This document shows, piece by piece, positions 5,371 to 8,620 of a stretch of DNA of 8,620 nucleotides. The stretch is from the NCBI GenBank assembly GCA_002391225.1, contig DGRV01000063.1:1-8620 (forward strand), written 5' to 3'. This DNA is from Christensenella sp. UBA4379. Its GTDB lineage: Bacteria > Bacillota > Clostridia > Christensenellales > Aristaeellaceae. The notes beneath the pieces are model-generated. The model had not been told where the DNA came from and made no database searches. It saw nothing but the letters and a program-made list of their open reading frames with translations. The position numbers and the translations under genes are program-made. Numbering within the stretch: position 1 is the stretch's first letter; the number at the start of each line of letters is the position of its first letter.

Positions 5371-6900
5371 ATGACAACGAATATTCCGAACATACCGAAA
5401 GAAAAATTTGCTTTCGTCCCGCGGAGCGAAAAGATCCACGACGAAAAGCTGCAGACCAAGGCCGTCGGCTATCTGGGCGACGCCTGGAACCGCTTCCGCA
5501 CCAACAAGAGCGCCGTGGTCGCCTTTGTGCTGATCATGATTCTGCTGGTCTTTGCCCTGGTGGTGCCGGAAATTTCCAGCTTCTCTGTCGCCTTCCGCGA
5601 CGGCTACTACAAGCTGTCCCTGCCCCGCAGCGATTTCTTCTATTCGCTCGGCTGGGACGGCGGCAAAAACGAACAGCAGAGCGAGGCCGGCTATCTGTAT
5701 CTGAACTCCATCGGCGTGGAGAGCGGGGACAGCGCCGTCATGAAAGTGTACGACAGCTTCCAGGACGCCACCGGCCAGACGTTCTACAACCTCCGCTCGG
5801 ACAGCTACAGCTCCGTGGGCTACGTCTTTGTCAACCTGAGCGAGGCGGAGTATCAGGCCCTGATGAAATATCAGGACGATACCGGCATCCAGGTGATGTA
5901 TCCGCTGCAGGCCACGATGAACAAGCACTTTGTCCGGGCCAACGACGGGGCCAACTTCTGGTACAAGCTCCAGAGCGAGGCGCAGGGCACGACCGGCGCC
6001 CCCGTGCTGGATGAAAACGGCCAGTATATCCCCAACTACCTGACCTCCAACGATCCGGCCAAGGCCGGCTATGTTTCCAGCCGCATCAAGGGCGACGGGG
6101 AAAACGGGGTCTGGTACACCTATGCGCAGAAGAATCAGACCGGCTACCGCGTCCGGGTTCACTATAAAGAATATTTCAAGTATATCAACGGCTTTTACTG
6201 CTCCTTCCTTTTCGGCAGCAACGTCTACGGCCAGGACATCCTGACCTGCCTGGCGGTCGGCGCGCGCTTTAGCCTCCTTTTGGCCATCTGCGTCGCCACG
6301 ATCAACTTTATTCTGGGCGTCATTTACGGCTCCATCGAGGGCTATTACGGCGGCTGGGTGGACATGATCATGGAGCGTATCTCCGACATCCTGGCGGACG
6401 TTCCGTTCATCGTGGTCGCAACGCTCTTCCAGCTGCACCTGGCCAACAAGGTGGGCGTCGTTCCGTCTCTGCTGTTTGCGTTTATTCTGACGGGCTGGGT
6501 GGGCACCGCTGCCCGCGTGCGTACCCAGTTCTACCGCTTCAAGGGCCAGGAGTATGTACTGGCCGCCCGCACCCTGGGCGCCAGCGACAGCCGCCTGATC
6601 TTTAAGCACATTTTCCCCAACTCCCTGGGCACGATCATCACCGGCGCGGTCATGACCATCCCGGGCGTCATCTTCTCTGAATCCATGCTCTCCTACCTGC
6701 ACATCATCAACCTGGATACGTCCTCGACGCTGACCTCCATCGGCACCATGCTCTCCAACGGCAAGGACTATCTGAGCACCTATCCCCACATCCTGTTCTT
6801 CCCGGCGTTCTTCATCGCCATCCTGGAAATCTGTTTCAACCTGTTCGGCAACGGCCTGCGCGACGCGTTCAATCCGTCGCTGAGAGGAGCGGAGGATTAA
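5371..6900 (+). CDS. OppC/DppC-type ABC transporter permease with large extracytoplasmic insertion
   Basis: This is the second channel subunit, 509 aa where OppC/DppC proteins are normally about 300. The N-terminal tail is cytoplasmic, and the first membrane segment is at about 48-66. The usual OppC landmark FGTDxxGRD appears as FGSNVYGQD only at 281-289, so about 214 residues separate it from the first segment instead of roughly 40. After that the protein is standard: GARFSLLLA (297-305), membrane segments near 301-321, 338-354, 364-380, 420-440 and 475-497, and the EAA loop at 394-417 with Gly403, His413, Pro416 and Asn417. The C-terminus is NLFGNGLRDAFNPSLRG. It probably pairs with the upstream permease. 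The stop codon is one base from the next gene's ATG, whose ribosome site GGAGG (6891-6895) lies inside this gene, so coupling is likely. Confidence 0.93.
   Translation: MTTNIPNIPKEKFAFVPRSEKIHDEKLQTKAVGYLGDAWNRFRTNKSAVVAFVLIMILLVFALVVPEISSFSVAFRDGYYKLSLPRSDFFYSLGWDGGKNEQQSEAGYLYLNSIGVESGDSAVMKVYDSFQDATGQTFYNLRSDSYSSVGYVFVNLSEAEYQALMKYQDDTGIQVMYPLQATMNKHFVRANDGANFWYKLQSEAQGTTGAPVLDENGQYIPNYLTSNDPAKAGYVSSRIKGDGENGVWYTYAQKNQTGYRVRVHYKEYFKYINGFYCSFLFGSNVYGQDILTCLAVGARFSLLLAICVATINFILGVIYGSIEGYYGGWVDMIMERISDILADVPFIVVATLFQLHLANKVGVVPSLLFAFILTGWVGTAARVRTQFYRFKGQEYVLAARTLGASDSRLIFKHIFPNSLGTIITGAVMTIPGVIFSESMLSYLHIINLDTSSTLTSIGTMLSNGKDYLSTYPHILFFPAFFIAILEICFNLFGNGLRDAFNPSLRGAED
5569..6210 (+). other. 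Extracytoplasmic insertion domain of the OppC-type permease (residues 67-280)
   Basis: This segment lies between the first membrane helix and FGSNVYGQD, on the outer face by family topology. It is rich in Tyr, Ser, Gly, Asn and Asp, has no hydrophobic stretch long enough to cross the membrane, and alternates polar and aromatic residues in a way that suggests beta structure. About 170 residues are extra relative to ordinary OppC. I do not recognise the fold. A comparable idea is known in streptococcal AmiC, where the long extracellular loop is in the other (OppB-type) permease. A likely use is docking the enlarged binding protein, but that is inference. Confidence 0.75.
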
Positions 6901-6901
6901 T

Positions 6902-8620
6902 ATGGCAAAGAAATTAGAGGTCAGGCATCTGACCATTTCCTTCCGCACGACCAATGGCGCAGTCCGGGCAGTGCGTGACATTTCCTTTGACCTCAACGAG
7001 GGCGAGACCCTGGCCATCGCCGGCGAATCCGGCTCCGGCAAGTCCGTCACCACCCGCGCGGTCATGGGCATTCTGGCGGGCAACGCCATGGTGGAGGACG
7101 GCGAAATCATCTACGACGGCCGGGATCTTCTGAAGATCCCCGAGGAGGATTTCCACACCCTGCGCGGGCATAAGCTGTCCATGGTCTTCCAGGACCCGCT
7201 TTCCGCCCTGAACCCCATCATGCGCATCGGCAAACAGCTGACCGAGGCGATGATCCTCAACAACAAGGAGCGCCGGGCGGACGGCAAAAAGCGCTTTAAC
7301 CACATGCTCGAGGAGCTGGAAAAGAACATGACCGCCGCCGGCGTGACGGACGCCAAGGGCAAGTGCGAGGAGTTCAACCGCTTTACCGTGGCCGCTGTCA
7401 AGCTGGAAAACGCCTGGAAAAACGCCCAGGAGCAGGCCATCGGGATGCTGGACAGCATCGAGGAGACTGAAATCGCCCTGCTCAAAAAGGATGAAAAGGG
7501 CGTCCGCGAAACCTGCGGCCGCATCGTCCGGGCGGATCGGGTGGTCCGGGACGACTGGCTGATCCCCGCGGACGACAGCGCCTTTTCCGCCATGATCGCC
7601 GAAGTGGAGCGCCTGGGCGATGGCTTTTCCATGGAGCGGGAGCAGGAGCTCCGCCAGGCGCTGGAGCGCCTCAAGGAGCGGCTGAACCGCGAAACCGATC
7701 CCGACACCGAGAAACCGAACTTCTTCCGCATCGGCTATCTGCTGACCCACGGGGGAGAGGCGAATATCAAAACCGAATCCGTGGCCCAGATCAACCAGAA
7801 GGCCCGCAAGGCCCTGGACGACGGCTTCATGAAGTCCTTCCTGCTGGACGTGGAAAAGGCCCTGGATCATTCCGCCAGGGAATCGGAAAAGGGCAAGGCC
7901 CACGCGGTGGAGGTCCTGCGGCAGGAGCTGCCGGTGTTTACCGGGACGCAGCTGAACCAGAAACAGTGCAAGGCCTCCGCCAAGCGCTGCGCGGACGAGG
8001 TCGAAAAGGCCATCGACCGCCTGGCGCTGGATAAGGACAACCGGGCCTACGTTTTCCGCAGCAGCATGAACGCCTATATCAACCGGTATTTCTACGGAAT
8101 ACGCCACAATCCCAAGGAAGAAAGCCGGTTTAAGCGGGATACCGTCAAGCACGATAAGCTGGCGGCCAAGGGCAAGTTTGCTCCCTCCGTCGTGCCGATG
8201 AACCTGGTGGACATGGACAAGGCCAGGGCCAACCTGGAAAACACCATGAAAAACATGATCGACCATTTCAGCCAGGCGGACCAGCGGACGCAGGACCGCG
8301 CCGAGCAGGCGGTCGGTCTGGTGGACTGGCTGAAGGACCGCTCCAGCGAGTACGCCTACCACCTGAGCCAGAGCATGGCCCGCCACCGCGCCATCGAGCT
8401 GATGAAGGAGGTCGGCATTCCGGAGCCCCAGCGCCGCTTCTCCCAGTATCCCTTTGAATTTTCCGGCGGCATGCGCCAGCGCATCGTCATCGCCATCGCC
8501 CTGTCCGCCAATCCGGACATCCTGATCTGCGACGAGCCGACGACGGAGCTGGACGTGACGATTCAGGCGCAGATTCTGGAGCTGATCAACCGGCTGAAGC
8601 GCGAGCGGAACCTGGCGGTT
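6902..8620 (+). CDS. OppD/DppD-type ABC transporter ATPase with large helical insertion (3' end cut by window edge)
   Basis: This is the cytosolic ATPase subunit that powers the importer. The frame is open for 573 codons to the right edge, so the C-terminal OppD region is not visible. Visible motifs are Walker A GESGSGKS (41-48), Q-loop VFQDPLSALNP (95-105, Gln97), signature SGGMRQR (521-527), Walker B ILICDEP (540-546, Glu545) and D-loop TTELD (547-551). QYPFEFSGGMRQRIVIA is typical of OppD. An ordinary OppD runs straight from the Q-loop region (IGKQLTEAM, 109-117) to AIELMKEVGIP (497-507). Here about 375 residues lie between, where some 15-20 are normal. The core motifs are intact, so the ATPase should be active. 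The D-loop has Glu549 where Ala is usual. The start ATG has GGAGG 6 bases upstream and follows the previous stop by one base. Confidence 0.93.
   Translation, partial: MAKKLEVRHLTISFRTTNGAVRAVRDISFDLNEGETLAIAGESGSGKSVTTRAVMGILAGNAMVEDGEIIYDGRDLLKIPEEDFHTLRGHKLSMVFQDPLSALNPIMRIGKQLTEAMILNNKERRADGKKRFNHMLEELEKNMTAAGVTDAKGKCEEFNRFTVAAVKLENAWKNAQEQAIGMLDSIEETEIALLKKDEKGVRETCGRIVRADRVVRDDWLIPADDSAFSAMIAEVERLGDGFSMEREQELRQALERLKERLNRETDPDTEKPNFFRIGYLLTHGGEANIKTESVAQINQKARKALDDGFMKSFLLDVEKALDHSARESEKGKAHAVEVLRQELPVFTGTQLNQKQCKASAKRCADEVEKAIDRLALDKDNRAYVFRSSMNAYINRYFYGIRHNPKEESRFKRDTVKHDKLAAKGKFAPSVVPMNLVDMDKARANLENTMKNMIDHFSQADQRTQDRAEQAVGLVDWLKDRSSEYAYHLSQSMARHRAIELMKEVGIPEPQRRFSQYPFEFSGGMRQRIVIAIALSANPDILICDEPTTELDVTIQAQILELINRLKRERNLAV
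7265..8389 (+). other. Insertion domain inside the ATPase (residues 122-496)
   Basis: This segment is in frame and uninterrupted, with codon use like the flanking ATPase parts. It is highly charged (Lys, Glu, Asp, Arg), rich in Ala and Leu, and looks almost wholly alpha-helical. A possible coiled-coil stretch is at 244-263 (ELRQALERLKERLN). It has no Walker motif, no hydrophobic membrane segment and no recognisable zinc or iron-sulphur cysteine pattern; the four cysteines are at 155, 205, 356 and 363. A more aromatic patch at 383-398 (YVFRSSMNAYINRYFY) suggests a folded core. Two short similar pieces, DVEKALDH (316-323) and EVEKAIDR (366-373), may reflect helical repeats or simple composition. 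I do not recognise the domain. Confidence 0.8.

Noticed and set aside
5314..8386. Long minus-strand open frames (598 and 490 codons) opposite the second permease and the ATPase
   Set aside because: They are also in register with the sense genes and give repetitive Val/Gly/His/Asp-rich translations. No promoter or ribosome site of their own was seen.
7265..8389. The ATPase insertion as an intein
   Set aside because: Inteins usually sit in catalytic motifs such as the P-loop, begin with Cys or Ser, and end with His-Asn before a Cys, Ser or Thr. This segment lies outside the nucleotide-binding motifs and has no such ends.
7265..8389. The ATPase insertion as a mobile element or a fused gene
   Set aside because: There are no terminal repeats, no separate start with a ribosome site, no transposase motif and no visible change in base composition. 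Both flanks continue one ATPase domain in frame.
1..8620. CRISPR arrays, tRNA or rRNA genes, insertion sequences
   Set aside because: No regularly spaced repeats, tRNA-like cloverleaf, rRNA segment or transposase was seen. Nearly all of the window is covered by five protein genes.

Overview
The window looks like chromosomal DNA of a Gram-positive-type Clostridia bacterium, possibly a gut or rumen lineage. This rests on three things: the GyrB sequence is of the Bacillota type (QFEGQTK and KLGNSEVR motifs); Shine-Dalgarno sequences are strong (AAGGAGG, GGAGG); and the genes are GC-rich while the one long intergenic spacer is AT-rich. The placement is inferred from a few proteins and is only approximate.

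Layout. Bases 1-1489 (minus strand) hold the N-terminal 496 codons of gyrB, running off the left edge. Bases 1490-1789 are a divergent intergenic region with a recognisable promoter for each direction, several inverted repeats and a run of spaced T-tracts. From 1790 to the right edge, all on the plus strand, lies an Opp/Dpp-type (peptide/nickel family) ABC importer operon: a very large substrate-binding protein (1790-4297), an OppB/DppB-type permease (4397-5359), an OppC/DppC-type permease with a large extracytoplasmic insertion (5371-6900), and an OppD/DppD-type ATPase (6902 to beyond the edge). A strong stem-loop sits between the binding-protein gene and the first permease. The three membrane and ATPase genes are packed with gaps of 1 to 11 bases.

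How the genes should work together. The secreted binding protein captures a ligand, probably a peptide, and delivers it to the two-permease pore. ATP hydrolysis by the cytosolic ATPase drives import. A second ATPase (OppF/DppF type) would be expected just past the right edge.

What stands out. Three of the four transporter parts are oversized. The binding protein is 835 aa, against roughly 500-600 for typical OppA/DppA. The second permease is 509 aa, against about 300. The ATPase has about 360 extra residues between its Q-loop and its signature motif, inside the helical subdomain that normally touches the permeases. The first permease is of normal length. This looks like an importer with added domains on both faces of the membrane, and it is the best candidate here for something undescribed. 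Smaller points are a Thr at the GyrB position equivalent to E. coli Arg136 (the coumarin contact), and a binding protein with a signal peptide but no lipobox cysteine.
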